Assembly (NCBI GenBank): GCA_000711775.1
Contig: ARYC01000475.1
Span: 62,001 to 126,000, forward strand
Length of the DNA stretch: 64,000 nt
From: Oxytricha trifallax
Lineage: Eukaryota > Ciliophora > Spirotrichea > Sporadotrichida > Oxytrichidae
Direction of reading: 5' to 3'
A program made the position numbers and the translations under genes. How positions within the stretch are numbered: position 1 is the stretch's first letter; every line of letters starts with the position of its first letter. The notes beneath the pieces were generated by a model that was given only the letters and a program-made list of their open reading frames with translations, made no database searches and had not been told where the DNA came from. Shown piece by piece: positions 46,165 to 57,985 of this stretch.

Positions 46165-46545
46165 ATGAAGCGACTTATCAAAGAAAAAAGCCCATGAACT
46201 AAGAGGAGAGTCCATATAGAGTACTATTTCACCCCAAACCAGCCTTATAACAAGAAATATAAACTTGTGCTCTTAAACACAAAATTAATGAAGCATTTGT
46301 TGAAACTATTGATGATCAATTGAGCTCAAGCAAAAGAGCAGTATCCATTATACTGTAACTCAAAGAGCGTTAATACTGATCGAGAATCCCCAAAGTCAAC
46401 AAATAGTTGATAAATTCATTGAGGGTTATACATTTCTCATTAGAAGATAAGAGATTTTTTTGGAAGACAGTATTGGAACAAGTTCATAAGGAGAAAAAGA
46501 GTCGTATAACCTAAACATAGTAAACCCCAAAACCCCATAAAAATA
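46165..46545 (+). pseudogene. Coding segment, unknown protein
   Basis: One frame gives KPMNQEESPYRVLFHPKPAL, ALKHKINEAFVETIDDQL and SKRAVSIILQLKERQY, to a TGA near 46378. A shifted frame gives ALILIENPQSQQIVDKFIE, GYTFLIRRQEIFLEDSIG and QGEKESYNLNIVNPKTP. The CCCCAAAACCCC at 46525 lies in this second frame. Glutamines are mostly TAA. The two parts look like one protein with an indel near 46370. No family recognised. Confidence 0.42.
46525..46536. repeat. Interstitial telomere-like CCCCAAAACCCC
   Basis: Twelve bases of hypotrich telomere repeat in AT-rich surroundings. A longer imperfect run, CCCCAAAACCCAAAACC, lies in the same orientation at 47842-47858. Neither is followed by TBE-like inverted repeat, so they may be relics, healed breaks or chance. 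Confidence 0.35.
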
Positions 46546-48765
46546 TTTAAAGAGTATATTTTAAATTAATTATTAAAATCAAAATTCATATAGTACTTCC
46601 TTGCTTACTACATTTAATCCGCAATTTATCTATAAATTTAAAAACAATTAGGAATTATAAAAAAATATAACAAAGTATAACTAAATCTAACAATATTTAA
46701 AAAACAAAAACTATTTAGATATTATTTAATAAAATACTTTAATCTTTTAAAAAATTATTTTAAATTCTGATGAAATTATTTTTAAATTCTTATGCATCTA
46801 GTAAATTTGTAATAACTGACACAATTTTAGTAATTTATTTCAAAAGGTAGCTTATAAAGATTTATACCTATTTAAACTTCAAATTCATATTTTTGTTAAA
46901 CAAAATTAAATCTCTTTAATTTTATTTATAATTTTATATTTTATAATATAAATTCTAAAAATAAAAAGTCACTTTTTAAAAATTGATATTTTTTTTTATA
47001 AACAAACAAATTACTTATATTATTTTCTCTCATCGGATATACACTTTAAATATTTTTTTTTTAAATTAAAATATAGAACTAATGACTATACGTTTTATAC
47101 TTCTCAAACTATGACTATTGAAGAAATAAAATGATTAATACTATTAAAGTCTTGATAGACTTTAAAAGTAACTTATACTAATTTTACTTAATTCTATATT
47201 AAATCAATCAGAGAATGAATTCTTTAGTTATAATTAATTTATAGTAAAATTATTGATAGTAAAATAATATAAAATTTAAATTAAATATTATTTTACATAA
47301 AAATAAAATAATAATGGCAATAAGTTGCTAAGGTTTTGTTTTTTTAAGATAAGTATAAGAAAATATAAATGTAAAAACCAAGTTATTTTAAAATTTAAAA
47401 CTAAGAAAATTATATTTATATTCATTATAAACCTAATGAATTCATTTATTTTTAATTTATTATTATAATGTTCTAAAATAATGTTTAATTTTAATCTAAT
47501 TTTTAATCGTTAAATAAATCCAATTTTTAAAATGGCTCATTTTCAAAAATAAGTTAAATTTAGGGAAAATAAAATATTTAATAATATTAAAAATAAATGA
47601 AATTAGAAAATGTGAGATACCCAATATGAAAAATTAATGAGGAGTTACTGAAAATAATAAATTCTCCTATAAATTATTACAAACTTGATTAACTTGAAGT
47701 CAAAAAATAAACTACTATGATTAAATTCCTGACTAATAATTGTCAGAAGGACTAAATAAAATCAGCAAATTATGGATAAGGAGAGAATAAACTTTTTTAA
47801 TTAAAAGGGTTTTTTTGTTATACTTACGCTTGGAAAATTAGTACCCCAAAACCCAAAACCGTTTTTTAATCTCGGAGATTGACAGAGATTTTTTTCAACT
47901 TTTAGAAATTAATCTCCGCCATGATATAGATATTAAAATTAAGATGATTTTTTTATAGAAAATCATAACAAACCATAGTTTTTTTATTTTTAAAAAAATA
48001 GTTTTTATAAATCATTATAAATTATTATTATTATTATTGTTATAACTTTACGACTATTATTTCTACAGTTGATTATATTACTGCTACTTCAATTACAATT
48101 ACTATTATTAGAATTTTATTAATCTCTTTAAATACTTATCTTCAATTAATTTATTTTTACTTTTAAAATTTTTATATTTAACTTGATTTTTTCAAATAAC
48201 TCAGAATAAGGCAAAATATAAAATAATTTATATTTAAATTTAATTTAATTAATTTAATAAATATGATTGCTTTATTTATAAAAATTCTCTGTAAAAATAT
48301 AGAAAAATGATCTATAAGAATGAAGAGTTTGATTAAGCTAAAATTAAAGTAAATATCATTTTGTTAGGGCCCCTGAATCACTTGCTTGAATTATTAAGAG
48401 TTTATTAAAGCTATTTACAATAAAATCATACAAAAATAGAGTGCATTATACAAAGTTTAGGTATATTTACATTGATCATTTAGCGAGAGAACATTTGATT
48501 TTGAGTGTTACAAATATCTCTGTATACAAATATCACTTATATAAGTGCGAAAAATATTTAAATAAATGCATATACAAAAAATAGAGAATAAATCGATAGA
48601 TCTAGAGTTGCTCTTCAAAGTGCACACAAATAGAAATACAGTTAGTATGGTGTGTGTTGCGTTGCTAATAATGAAAGTGTAATAGGCATTTCAAATTAAT
48701 CACTTTTTGATTTCCAATATTTGTTTAATTATTAAAATAGTAATTATTAATTAATAAAAACAAAA
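46546..48765. other. Long AT-rich stretch, no gene recognised
   Basis: Over 2 kb with very high A+T. Apart from the telomere-like run at 47842 and short ATTATTATT repeats near 48010 I see no features. Confidence 0.45.
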
Positions 48766-48769
48766 CTCA

Positions 48770-48893
48770 ATTCAAAAGTTTAGGTAAACAACATCCCCAC
48801 ACAAATAGTTTGAACGGTAAAATTTCGCCTCTACTCGGTGAACAGGGTACAAACATCATATTCCTGATCAGCACGTCAAACTCTATAAGACTG
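48770..48893 (+). CDS. Single exon-like segment with splice donor
   Basis: The frame reads KSLGKQHPHTNSLNG then GKISPLLGEQGTNIIFLIST and NSIRL, ending exactly at a GGTAAGTATG donor site. GC is far above the flanks. The sequence is too short to place in a family, and no acceptor-linked continuation is evident downstream. Confidence 0.4.
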
Positions 48894-49579
48894 GTAAGTA
48901 TGGTTTCAAAATAAAATCATGATTTTTTCCCCATTTTAATGGTACTTGCATTTTAGACATCGATTCCCTCAAATTTAATTAATTCTGTCTTCCTAAATTT
49001 CCTTATTTATAGATATACTTAAAATTTATTAGGAATTTATAAAAATTATGTGTACATACATATTATGGTTTTTATATCAGTACTCATAGTTAAGCTTAAT
49101 TGCTAAATAATGAAATGTATTATTATCCTTAATTTTTTTGAAAATTTTGAAAATTTCAGTTTTTTAGTTATTTTCTTATTTATTTGATATTTAATTTAAA
49201 TCTTATTTTTTCTTTCCTAACGAATTCTGATATAAAATTTGGAATATGATGGTTGCCTAATTTAAGCTATTTAAATTATATTAATGAAACTTTTCCATTT
49301 AGTAAGGATAATTAGATCATTGTTCTATATCCAAGTTGAAATCTCTAAGTTCTATTAGGAATATGAGAGACCTCGTACAATGTTAAGAAATGATTGTCCT
49401 ACGGATAATCTTTTGAAAATTATTGTCAGGTGGACAATCCTTATATACAATAGTCCGGTGATCATTTAAAGAGATGGATAAATCAAAGCATGATTTTGTT
49501 GTATTAATTATGAGAAGAAAAAAAAATATATATAGTAAATTTAAATAAAATAAAAAATTGAAGCCTTATATTATTCTGC
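48894..49579. other. AT-rich with a small hairpin
   Basis: GATTGTCC at 49391 and GGACAATC at 49433 could pair, with a 34-nt loop; a further GTCCGG lies beyond. Nothing else supports an RNA gene. Confidence 0.3.
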
Positions 49580-49921
49580 TGGAACAGGGCTGTAGTTTAA
49601 TTGGACCTAATGAATGATAAAAGCAAGCTAGGAATAATTGATAGACTCGCCATTTATCTATTATAAGAATACAAGGCAGGTATCATTGAAAAATGACTTT
49701 TATAAAATTCAAAATGACCTTAGACCATAATGCCTGATTTAAGATTATCCTGTAAACAACAAATCCATAAACATTAGAATTGATAAAAGAGGGAGAAAGA
49801 AATGCAAAGTAAAAAATTTTGACAAATCGGAGTAAAGTTTAAGAAGGGTCTGGAATGGGTTTGGATAAAGGCTTCAAACTGGATTTTAGATCTCTGAATT
49901 GGGTGGGTTACTTTTAAGATG
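49580..49921 (+). CDS. Basic protein segment, unknown
   Basis: From ATG at about 49613 a frame runs some 100 codons to TGA at 49919: MIKASQEQLIDSPFIYYKN, NDFYKIQNDLRPQCLIQDY, RIDKRGRKKCKVKNFDKSEQ and SLRRVWNGFGQRLQTGFQ. An overlapping frame at its start (MNDKSKLGIIDRLAIYLLQE) is also protein-like, so a shift near 49690 is possible. The RGRKKCKVKN patch is strongly basic and could be nuclear-localising or nucleic-acid binding. It abuts an inverted-repeat element on the right. No family recognised. Confidence 0.45.
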
Positions 49922-50076
49922 AAAATTTAAAAAAATAAAGCAAGATACCTAAATATATAATACCGATAAGTTATAAATATAATTCTAGGGGCAGACTTAT
50001 CCATGAAAAAAATGAAAAGCAAATATTTATATTTGAAAGGACTTTAGGAGACTCTATTTTTTTGAAATCCATTGAG

Positions 50077-50622
50077 TAAAAATTTATGCAAAATCAAAAA
50101 TTAAATGAATAATTAAGAATAAACTTACACTATTTTAATCTTTATTATAATTAATTTAATTAAACACTACTCTATATCTTAATTATGTTGGATTCGAGAT
50201 AGAGTGCGATAAGATTATAATATTAATTTAATATAGTATAAAGTGTAAAAAAATGGAATTACTTTTTTAATTATTTAAAGTTCATATTTTTAATTAAATA
50301 AATAATATACATAGCTCTAGCATTAAATAAATTAATGATTAAATATATATTAAAAAAAGCAGTTTAATTATATACTATTGCTCATTCATATTTAATTTAT
50401 TTATTCTTTTGATATGAATTTTAAATAATTAAACAAGTAATTCCATTTATTTAAACTATATACAATATTAAATTAAAATTATAATTTTATCGCACTCTAT
50501 CTCGAAACCAACATAATTAAGATATAGAGTAGTGTTTAACTAAATTTATTATAATAGAGATTAAAATAGTGTAAGTTTATTCTTAATTATTCATTTAACT
50601 TTGGATTTTGCATAAATTTTTA
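50077..50622. mobile_element. 546-bp inverted-repeat element (MITE)
   Basis: The outer 135 bp (TAAAAATTTATGCAAAATC.., ACACTACTCTATATC, ATCTCGAATCC-like core with ATAGAGTGCGATAA) are inverted at 50490-50622 with about 90 percent identity, and weaker similarity continues inward to about 50290/50410. The body is AT-rich and non-coding. No target duplication is clear. Likely a non-autonomous DNA element. Confidence 0.7.
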
Positions 50623-50744
50623 TTAAATGATAAAGAATTCTAATAGAAAATAAAAATTGGAGCCTTATAAATAACATATTAATGAATATCAATCAAAATA
50701 TTTTTTTGGTTAAAACTTCATTGACAGGACACAAGCACGTGGAA

Positions 50745-50845
50745 AATAATAGTTGTAATTCTGCTGATGAAGGATAAGTGGCTCAAGAGACTTACACATA
50801 ATTCCATAATTGTCAGGAGTGTAAAATATTCTGGTAAGCTGCTTA
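50745..50845 (+). repeat. Dispersed repeat R, copy 1 (coding-like)
   Basis: About 95 bp (TTCTGCTGATGAAGGATAA .. AATATTCTGGTAAGCTG) recur at 62955-63047 in the same orientation with roughly 80 percent identity. In one frame it reads EGQVAQETYTQFHNCQECKI, in another LLMKDKWLKRLTHNSII up to a GGTAAGC donor-like site. The second copy abuts a TBE gene. It may be an exon of a duplicated gene or part of a repeat family. Confidence 0.5.
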
Positions 50846-50849
50846 TTTT

Positions 50850-51114
50850 TTTCTTTTAGTTAAATAAATTACTTTTTATAGAGTTATTTTTGCTATTTAT
50901 CAAATTATTTCTATATTTTTAGATTATTATGATTGTTTATTTAAAATATAAATTTTTATTTTACATTTCTTTTGTAGTAATATTATTAAGTGTATGAGAA
51001 AATGAAAATATAAATCAAATTCAAATCTTAGTTTGTTTATATAAAGAAACTTTCTATAATGACACTTCAAGCTTATCCCTCCATTTCTTTTTTTATATGC
51101 AATCATTTACTTAC
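50850..51114. other. AT-rich, no gene recognised
   Basis: Only homopolymer-rich sequence between repeat R and the minus-strand coding block. Confidence 0.35.
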
Positions 51115-51730
51115 AGTGTTAGTGGAAATAGCTTATTACTTTGTTTGATCTAATGTCATAGACAAGAATGAGATTGTTAATTTTATGAATTTCTGATCTA
51201 CTGTTTAATTTTTCTTCTTTTGGGTCTCCGTAGAAAGTGTCTATATTGCATTCTGTTCATGTGAGAGTAATAAGACTTTGTCGTTGTAACTTATAATATA
51301 TTTTAGTTTTACATTAAATTTAATTAAATATACAATTATAGCTCATTAAAGAGGAATGAAAGTGTATTACTACTCATTTGAATGTCGAAATTTACTCACT
51401 TCTTAATGAACTTTTATTATGACCTCAGCAAAATCTCTATCTCTTCTATTGCTTTAACTCTTGCTTGTTCTGATTTTATGTTGACGGCAACATCAATTTC
51501 ATTCTATGACTGCTTTATTGTTCTTTCTCTCATAAGTTAATTTTACTTTATTTTTGAAAAGTTATAAATAATGAATTTTCTTTGGAATTTCATTAAACTG
51601 TTCATGTCCTCCTTTCCACTTGTTATTCAACTTGCATTGATCTTAAATGTTACTATAGGACTTAACCTGGAACAAATTTTATTGTTTTTAAGCTTGAAAG
51701 AACCTAGAACTTCTTAGTGTCAACTGAGTT
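51115..51730 (-). CDS. Coiled-coil segments
   Basis: At 51430-51545 a complete small frame reads MRERTIKQSQNEIDVAVN and SEQARVKAIEEIEILLRS to TGA. At 51120-51300 another reads NDKVLLLSHEQNAIQTLSTE and QTVDQKFIKLTISFLSMT to TGA. Both have TAA/TAG Gln and helical, charged composition. They could be 3' exons of the minus-strand gene whose larger blocks lie at 51925-57245, as all are on the same strand in sequence order, but junctions cannot be verified. Confidence 0.38.
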
Positions 51731-51924
51731 GATAAAAACAATTCAATCGTTTATGCTCTTTGTGAAGAATTAATATTATATTAATTGAATTTACAATTAT
51801 AAAATAGTATTTCAGCTATTTAATTTATGAATACTTGTTTCATATAGATAATATAAATATAATAATTTAAGAATTTAATATATTGATCCTTTGAAAACAT
51901 TTAGATTTGAAGTTCTAAAAATAA

Positions 51925-52510
51925 AGGATCTTTTTTGGGGGACAATTTCATCTTCAGGTACACCCAAATTTTGGCCTTCTTTACCTATTAAATCCTTAAC
52001 TCTCTTGTAATGGTACCCATGAACTCGTTTATAGTGCAAATCGATACAATCAAGCGTATTAGGATTTTCCTTCTTTTTAATATCTGTGAATTTTCAATTT
52101 TTATTCCAAATTCTGCAATAATATCACCAGGAGTTTTCTTCTTATCTGCTTCCCTAATGTTAGAGGTTTAGGCCTTCTTCTTCACCTATTTTTACTTAGG
52201 TTATTCAGATGTTTTTGTAAGTCTTCTGCCAGCTTTAGAATAAATTCTAAAGACATCCTCTTGCAGCTCTGCGCGTAGTAGTCGAATAAGTACTCTCAAA
52301 CCAAATTAGGTAACGAAGTGTTTCTCCAGCTCAAAACAACAAAATCCAAACTCTGATTTTCCATGCTCTTTGAACTTTTCAAATTGGGTAATAATGTAGC
52401 TAATAAAATTGGAAATCCTGGAATCAAGCCCTAGATATCGGTAAACTTCCAATTTTTATGAGTCATGCACATAAACTTTCTTATCTGGCGCTTGATATGG
52501 TATATATAAG
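51925..52510 (-). CDS. Coding block, about 190 codons, unknown
   Basis: A TGA-free frame reads PYQAPDKKVYVHDSQKLEVY, LGLDSRISNFISYIITQF, EFGFCCFELEKHFVTQFG, LLRAELQEDVFRIYSKAG and a lysine-rich stretch (KQKQVKKKAQTSNIREADKK). After a shift near 52090 another frame continues: KENPNTLDCIDLHYKRVHGY, RVKDLIGKEGQNLGVPED. GC is above background and Gln are TAA/TAG. The basic linker between two folded-looking parts suggests a nuclear protein, but no domain is recognised. The inverted-repeat arm at 52610 lies just upstream of its 5' end. Confidence 0.5.
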
Positions 52511-52609
52511 AAATTCATAAATATATTACTTTTAATTTTAAAATATTATAATAATAGAATTATATTGAAATTAATTAAAAAATTCAATAAGAATTATTAT
52601 AATTTAACT

Positions 52610-54840
52610 TAATAAGAAAGAATACAAATAAATGTCTTTGTTGTCTTATTAAGAACTAAGAACCCTTAGACAAACACTTTTCATTGATCTTTTGAATTAC
52701 TTTAAATAAAATATAACTTATAATATTTGTCATAATTATTTAACAATTATTAATTCAGTAATATTATTAATTGAATTAATATGAATCTGGAAGGTTCTTC
52801 TAGAAATTAGTAGAATTTGATAGTCTTGAATGTTCCAATGCTTAAATCTTTATACGTAACTTCCCTTTTTGTGTACCCAGGGTCAGCAATGGCTTATAGT
52901 GGGGATTGAAAGATGAAACTGCACAAATGAGTGTTCGTCAATCTTTAGGAGCAATGAAATTAATCAGTAAATCTCTCTTGCCATTTTTTGCCGCTTATAT
53001 CAAAGATCTAACTTTCCAAGTGCTTCATGAGGAATTTATAAGGTTTCTATTTAAATTCGTACTCTAGTTTATTTGTTTTATCAATGAGGTGTCTGGCCTC
53101 TTTCGCAATTTTCTCAATATTTTCCTATCTCTTCTCTAAAAAAGCTTATACATATAAAACTATTTTGCTCTCACATTGTAAACTTATAGTATATTTTAAT
53201 TGCATGCAATATTCAAATCTTCATTAGAAGCTTTACATAATCATTAAATGAATTTTTCAATCTAGTGAATCTATTCCCAATCTAGTCAATACTATAATAA
53301 TGTAAAATTTACTTATTTAAATTTTTATAATTTGACTAAGCATAAGTTAGCCCTTAGCAGTTTTAACAACGCTAAGAAAGGTACAGTACATGTTTTCTAT
53401 GGAAAAGATTTACATAAACTCTATCAGGTAATCTTTCCTTAAATAATCTGGTATGTACTCAACTTTGGAAAGTGTAAAAGTGTTTTACCGATTTGAAGAA
53501 TCCTCAAAATCTAAGGTATAAATTGCATTTTCTTGCCTGTCTTATAAGAATTGTTCTGATTTGAACTTATATATCTAATTAAACACATTAGAATTGCATA
53601 CCAGCTTAAGCTCGCTTTCATAGTAACTCTTAGTGTGATCAAACTCCTTAATTGATAAAGAGAAATGACCATAATAAGCTAGTAGTTATAGATTTGTTCT
53701 ACTCTCTTGATTTAACGTCGTTACAATCATAAAAATCAATAACCCTTGCCAAAATTGATTTCTTTTCTTGCTCTGATCTAAGCCTAATCTTAGACTTTTA
53801 TCTCTAATCATGCCGAATATTGTGGTCTCAACACATGTTACACTTTCCTCATTTGAGTAAAACCTCTTCCAGTCTCTCGGGTTGAGACCATCATTAATAA
53901 AGTATTTCTTTAATTAATCAAGTGATATCTTTTTTTGTAAGTCCTTTTTCTCATAATAAATATAAAATTCTTGCTATTATTGTAAATAAATAATGTGTGT
54001 TGAATTAATTGAAAAAATACAAATTTTATAATTATAAATAATAAAATTTACAAGTAGGATATATATAATTTATGAAATTTACCTAATATTTTATCATTAT
54101 TGTAAAAGATATAATAGTTTTATTTATTCGATAAATTAATTTATAATTATGAAACACAATTTAAATATGACAATAAATATTGTCAATCACTTCCTTAATT
54201 GCGATTTATTTTATTACTTATGGAGTTTCTATTTTTTCAATGGTTTAACCCTATTCATGTAAAACTCTTAGTTAATGCTTTAACTTTTCTTTTGAGTTCA
54301 GTGCCTGATGATTCTCCATACAAGCATATTGTTAATCTTATTAACTAACTTCATAAACTGAGGTGACATTGTTTCTCAATTCCCTATAGTAAAGCTGATT
54401 TCCGAATTCGTGATAGTTATTTCTGGGATCAGCATCTACCGAGTTAGTAAGATACAAAAAAAGCAGTTGTTTCAATTGAATTTGATTTAAGTTAGGCAAC
54501 AAAACCTTCTTTCAATAATTTGTGATACTTGCCATCCACTAACTTAATAGATAATGACTAGAGAAACTAACTTGAAGAAATACATCTTTAAGTTTGGAAA
54601 TCTTAACAAGGGGAAATAAATTAATAAGTTAAATTTATTACAGATATATTCAAATGTGAACTGACTATTTTTATTAAAAATTTTTATTTATAATTATTCA
54701 ATAGATCAATGAAAAGTGTGTGTCTAAGGGTTCTTAACACGGTAACAAAGTCTCCAGCACTTGGACGCTGTGAAAAAGAAATCTGTCGGTCTTTGTCTTA
54801 GGGCTCTTAATAAGGCAACAAAGACATTTGTATTACTTTA
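52610..54840. mobile_element. 2.2-kb segment bounded by inverted repeats, containing coding sequence
   Basis: The left arm (52620-52690: ATGTCTTTGTTGTCTTATTA.., AGAACCCTTAGACAAACAC, TTTTCATTGATCT) is inverted at 54703-54836. The right arm carries an internal tandem duplication: TCTAAGGGTTCTTAA and AACAAAGTC occur twice, separated by about 60 bp of new sequence. The interior holds about 1.5 kb of minus-strand coding sequence (52760-54570). It could be a DNA transposon with an unrecognised enzyme, or a host gene enclosed by two copies of a repeat. Confidence 0.5.
52760..54570 (-). CDS. Large unknown protein in three blocks
   Basis: Block 1 (54250-54545): LLPNLNQIQLKQLLFLYLTN, ADPRNNYHEFGNQLYYRE, QQYACMENHQALNSKEKL. 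Block 2 (53330-53945), about 200 codons without TGA: FINDGLNPRDWKRFYSNEES, RNQFWQGLLIFMIVTTLNQ, LAYYGHFSLSIKEFDHTKS, VEYIPDYLRKDYLIEFMQ. Block 3 (52770-53145): EKRQENIEKIAKEARHLID, KPYKFLMKHLESQIFDIS and SPLQAIADPGYTKREVTY. AT-rich gaps of 200-300 bp separate blocks. All Gln usage fits the ciliate code and no TGA interrupts, so it looks functional. No transposase signature (DDE, HUH, tyrosine recombinase) was found. Confidence 0.5.
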
Positions 54841-55159
54841 TTATAAAGTTAAAAATTTAAATTACTAATTATAACCAACTAATTTATAATTTAACTATTT
54901 TTATTATAAATTTAAGAAAATCACTTTTATAACCCTTAACACTAATTTCTTCTAAGTTCTTAGAAAGCCTCACTCAAATCATGGAATCTTAATCTAAAGA
55001 AAAATGAGGGAAAAAATTTATACTTTCTTGAGTTGTGGTATCACTAAAGTTTTATTAGCAAAACTTAGAATTAGGTTCTTTTCAATATTTATGTGTTCTA
55101 ATTACAAGATAACTAATCATATAAATTTGATATAATTGACACGTATATTTAATTAAAAT
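54841..55159. other. AT-rich, no gene recognised
   Basis: AT-rich sequence to the right of the inverted-repeat arm, including CTTAACACTAATTTCTTC-type tracts; no coding frame. Confidence 0.35.
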
Positions 55160-57245
55160 GAAAATTTATTTAATATAACCTCCTCAACCTTCTAATTGAT
55201 TTAAGTTTACTCAGGTTATTTCTATGATTTCTTGTTTGTTGAAGTATCATTCATTTCCTTAATTAGCTATTTTCAAAGGTGGTTTTGGATCTTGTTTCCT
55301 CTAATTATTTAGTTGCTCTCTACCAATGCCAGTATTTTACTTGAATGATGAATTGGTAATTTTCTCTGAGGAAGTGTTTATAATATCTGACTCATCTAAA
55401 TAATTAGAGTCATCATCAACCACTGACTCTTCAATATAACTTTCATCGTTATCTTCGTTGTAATAGACTTGCATATTTTCATCTTAGCAATAGAGGTTAT
55501 TGGCTTGTTATATATTGTTAGAATATATTACATTGAGATAAATTATTAACAATTATTGCATATATTTTCTTTAATTAAATGGAGTTTTAAAATTAATGTT
55601 AATTGAAATTATAATTTAGCCAATGCTAGACTTTTTAATCAAAATATATATATTTACCAAACTTAACTTAATAGAGATTTTTTTATCTTCTTGGCAAGAA
55701 AGTGTTATAATAATACACCCTTGTCGGTGATTCATTCTTTGATTAAAATTTGGAAAGCAAAAATAATTAGTATAAAAAGTAAAAGTATTTTGGCATTCAA
55801 CAAGGACATAAAAGAAAATAATTAACTAAATTAACCTTAAAAATAATTTAATATTCCAATCATTTGTTTTTTTTATAATATTTATTTATTGATAAAAAAG
55901 AATTTGCTCTTCATCAAAGCATGATACTTCAAAAGGGTCTTACTTTCCTTAAAGTGGTCAAGCTTAACTCATTGTTTGCGGAGTCTCAGAGGTAGATTAA
56001 GCAGCTTTGATATATATTCTTGGTAGATGTTGAGAATTGTAAGGACTTTGGAGTTATGGAAAATTTGTTACTGTTTGAGCATTAAATGGCTATTTTTCTT
56101 CTTCATCTAAATCCTCTAGTTCTTGTTTAATTTTAATTTGTGGAGTCTTAAATGTGGAAATGGAATTATTTTTTAGTTTTTGTGCATTTCTATCTTCAGA
56201 AAGATTTTTATTTTTTCTCCCATGTGTTTTCGGGTTACTCATGTTTGAGAGGTCTTAATATTTTCCTGAATTTGTTAACAATGATGCTGGTCCTTTTTTT
56301 CTAATTATAAATAATCTAAGATTTAACAGAGTTTTTTTCAAGGACGCTTGAATTATTTGGTCATTGCTTTGAAATTTAGTCTTTCTCTTCTTCTGAATAT
56401 GAACTCATACTTTAGTCTTAGCTATGTACATTTCTTTGGATCTACTATGAATCATTCACTTGATCATTTTATTTTGTACCTGATCCATCTTAATTATTTA
56501 ACTTTCGTGCTTATGAGTCACCTTGAAATTCCTTTTAATTTTATTTAGGAAAAGTCTTAATTAAAGTTCTTGATGGAATCGAAATGATTTTCATCTAATC
56601 TTGGTTTTTTCTCTGGTTTGAATGTAGTTTAGAATTGTGCCTTTACATTTTTGGCAAGCCCAGAATTATTTAGATTTTTAGCTCTCTCTTGAGAAGTCAT
56701 TTCTGATTAATCTCTACTAAGATAATTACTCATCTACTCAAGATTATATACATTTGACTATTAAATTAACTGTTTATATTTAAGAATTTTAACTAAACAA
56801 TATAAATATTTTATAAAATATAAAACTTCTTATATTCATCTTTTTTATCTCTTCTCCTTTCTTTGTCTAAGAACTCTTCTTTCATTTCAATAAGGTCTTC
56901 TAAATTAATGACTGGCTTCTTCTTTCCTTTTGATAGTTTCGTTAATGCAGTCCCCCAAAATTTGAGCTTGACGAAAAAAGTAAAGAATCTTTCAGACTTC
57001 TTTTACAGTAAATCTTAAAGCATGTCCTGTTTTAACTCCGTTTCTGCAGCTTCTTTGATATCTTTAAGCAATTAAACGGACTCATGACCTAATCCAACTT
57101 TAGCAAAATATTCATGATATGTTTATTGAAGATAGAATCATTTATGGTCTAGTTGTACCAAGCCACAAGATGAGCTCTGGTAGGGCTTTGATTCTTTTTC
57201 AGCTTTTATTCACCTGATTTTTTATAGTTTTCATAGTGAGATAAA
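55160..57245 (-). CDS. Acidic/low-complexity protein gene in several exons, frame changes
   Basis: In transcription order: 57170-56820, QTYHEYFAKVGLGHESVQLL, AAETELKQDMLQDLLQKKSE, FFVKLKFWGTALTKLSKGKK, LEDLIEMKEEFLDKERRR; 56735-56560, MSNYLSRDQSEMTSQERAK and KPRLDENHFDSIKNFNQD; then, shifted, KEFQGDSQARKLNNQDGSG, QDQSMSSYSEEEKDQISK; 56330-55935, NSSVLEKNSVKSQIIYNQ, IKIKQELEDLDEEEKQPFN; 55480-55170, VYYNEDNDESYIEESVVDDD and NQRKQDPKPPLKIANQGN. The acidic and Q/N-rich composition resembles a transcription or chromatin regulator. The ATG at 56735 may start a second gene instead. No domain recognised. Confidence 0.5.
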
Positions 57246-57777
57246 ATAATTATAAATTTTGCTTGTGTTTTAATTCACTAAGTTAATTAAGCCAATCCTC
57301 TCATTTCTCATCAAGAATTTATATCTCATAGAAAATTTATAGGAAGGTATTAGATAAGGAAATAAATTAACAATATATATCAACTAATTAATTAATGAAG
57401 AAGATATTTTAAATAAATAGAATTAAATTAAAACAAAGAATTTAAGAAAATATATCCATTTTTATTCTTTCATTTTAAACACTTTAATTTATACTATACA
57501 TAATACACTATAACACCGGCAATTCATCTCTAATAAAATGAGATCTGTCGGTGAATGTTGGGGGGGGGGCTTAATTAGTAAAGCCATACTTTCCCATAAT
57601 ATAAGCTAAAGGTTTTATATTTAATTCTATCACATATAATAATTATTTTAATTATTTTTCAAAGATTTTTGCATTTACTCCAATATTTTTTTATTTGTAT
57701 ATTAATAATCTACTTTTAGGTATTTATATAATATTAATTTAGTAACTAATTTAATGGTATAATACATAGAAAGTATG
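57246..57777. other. AT-rich with a hairpin and a G10 tract
   Basis: CACCGGCAATTCATCT (57514) and AGATCTGTCGGTG (57541-57553) can pair around a short loop, followed at once by a run of about ten G (57559-57569). Isolated G or C runs of nine or more also occur at 29659, 30345 and 45148, in DNA of about 25 percent GC. Confidence 0.4.
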
Positions 57778-57978
57778 GAGGGAGCTCTCCAATAAACTGA
57801 AATAACTTCATTTATTTGGGGATAATCCTATGATTACTATCTTTATTAAACTTTGCAAATCCATAAGTGAGGAAGAATTATAGAGTTTTTAGTTGAAAAT
57901 GAGCGATTTGATTAACAACTAAAAAGACACGCTCAATCCACCCGTCATTTATCCGAGTAGTCAAGCTCTTTTATAAAA
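57778..57978 (+). CDS. Coding segment abutting the Rep-like transposon
   Basis: A frame from ATG at about 57830 reads MITIFIKLCKSISEEELQSF, QLKMSDLINNQKDTLNPP and VIYPSSQALLQK, with six TAA/TAG Gln codons; just upstream a shifted frame reads MEGALQQTEITSFIWGQS. It stops being protein-like at the edge of the transposon target site (57981). The transposon may have inserted into or just after this segment. No family recognised. Confidence 0.42.
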
Positions 57979-57985
57979 GGTATTA

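Noticed and set aside
49391..49440. Hairpin RNA candidate
   Set aside because: An 8-bp stem with a long loop is common by chance and nothing else supports it.
55700..57560. Possible repeat pair around TGTCGGTGATTCATTC (55730) and CACCGGCAATTCATC (57514)
   Set aside because: Only about 12 bases match and the orientation does not give a consistent inverted repeat.
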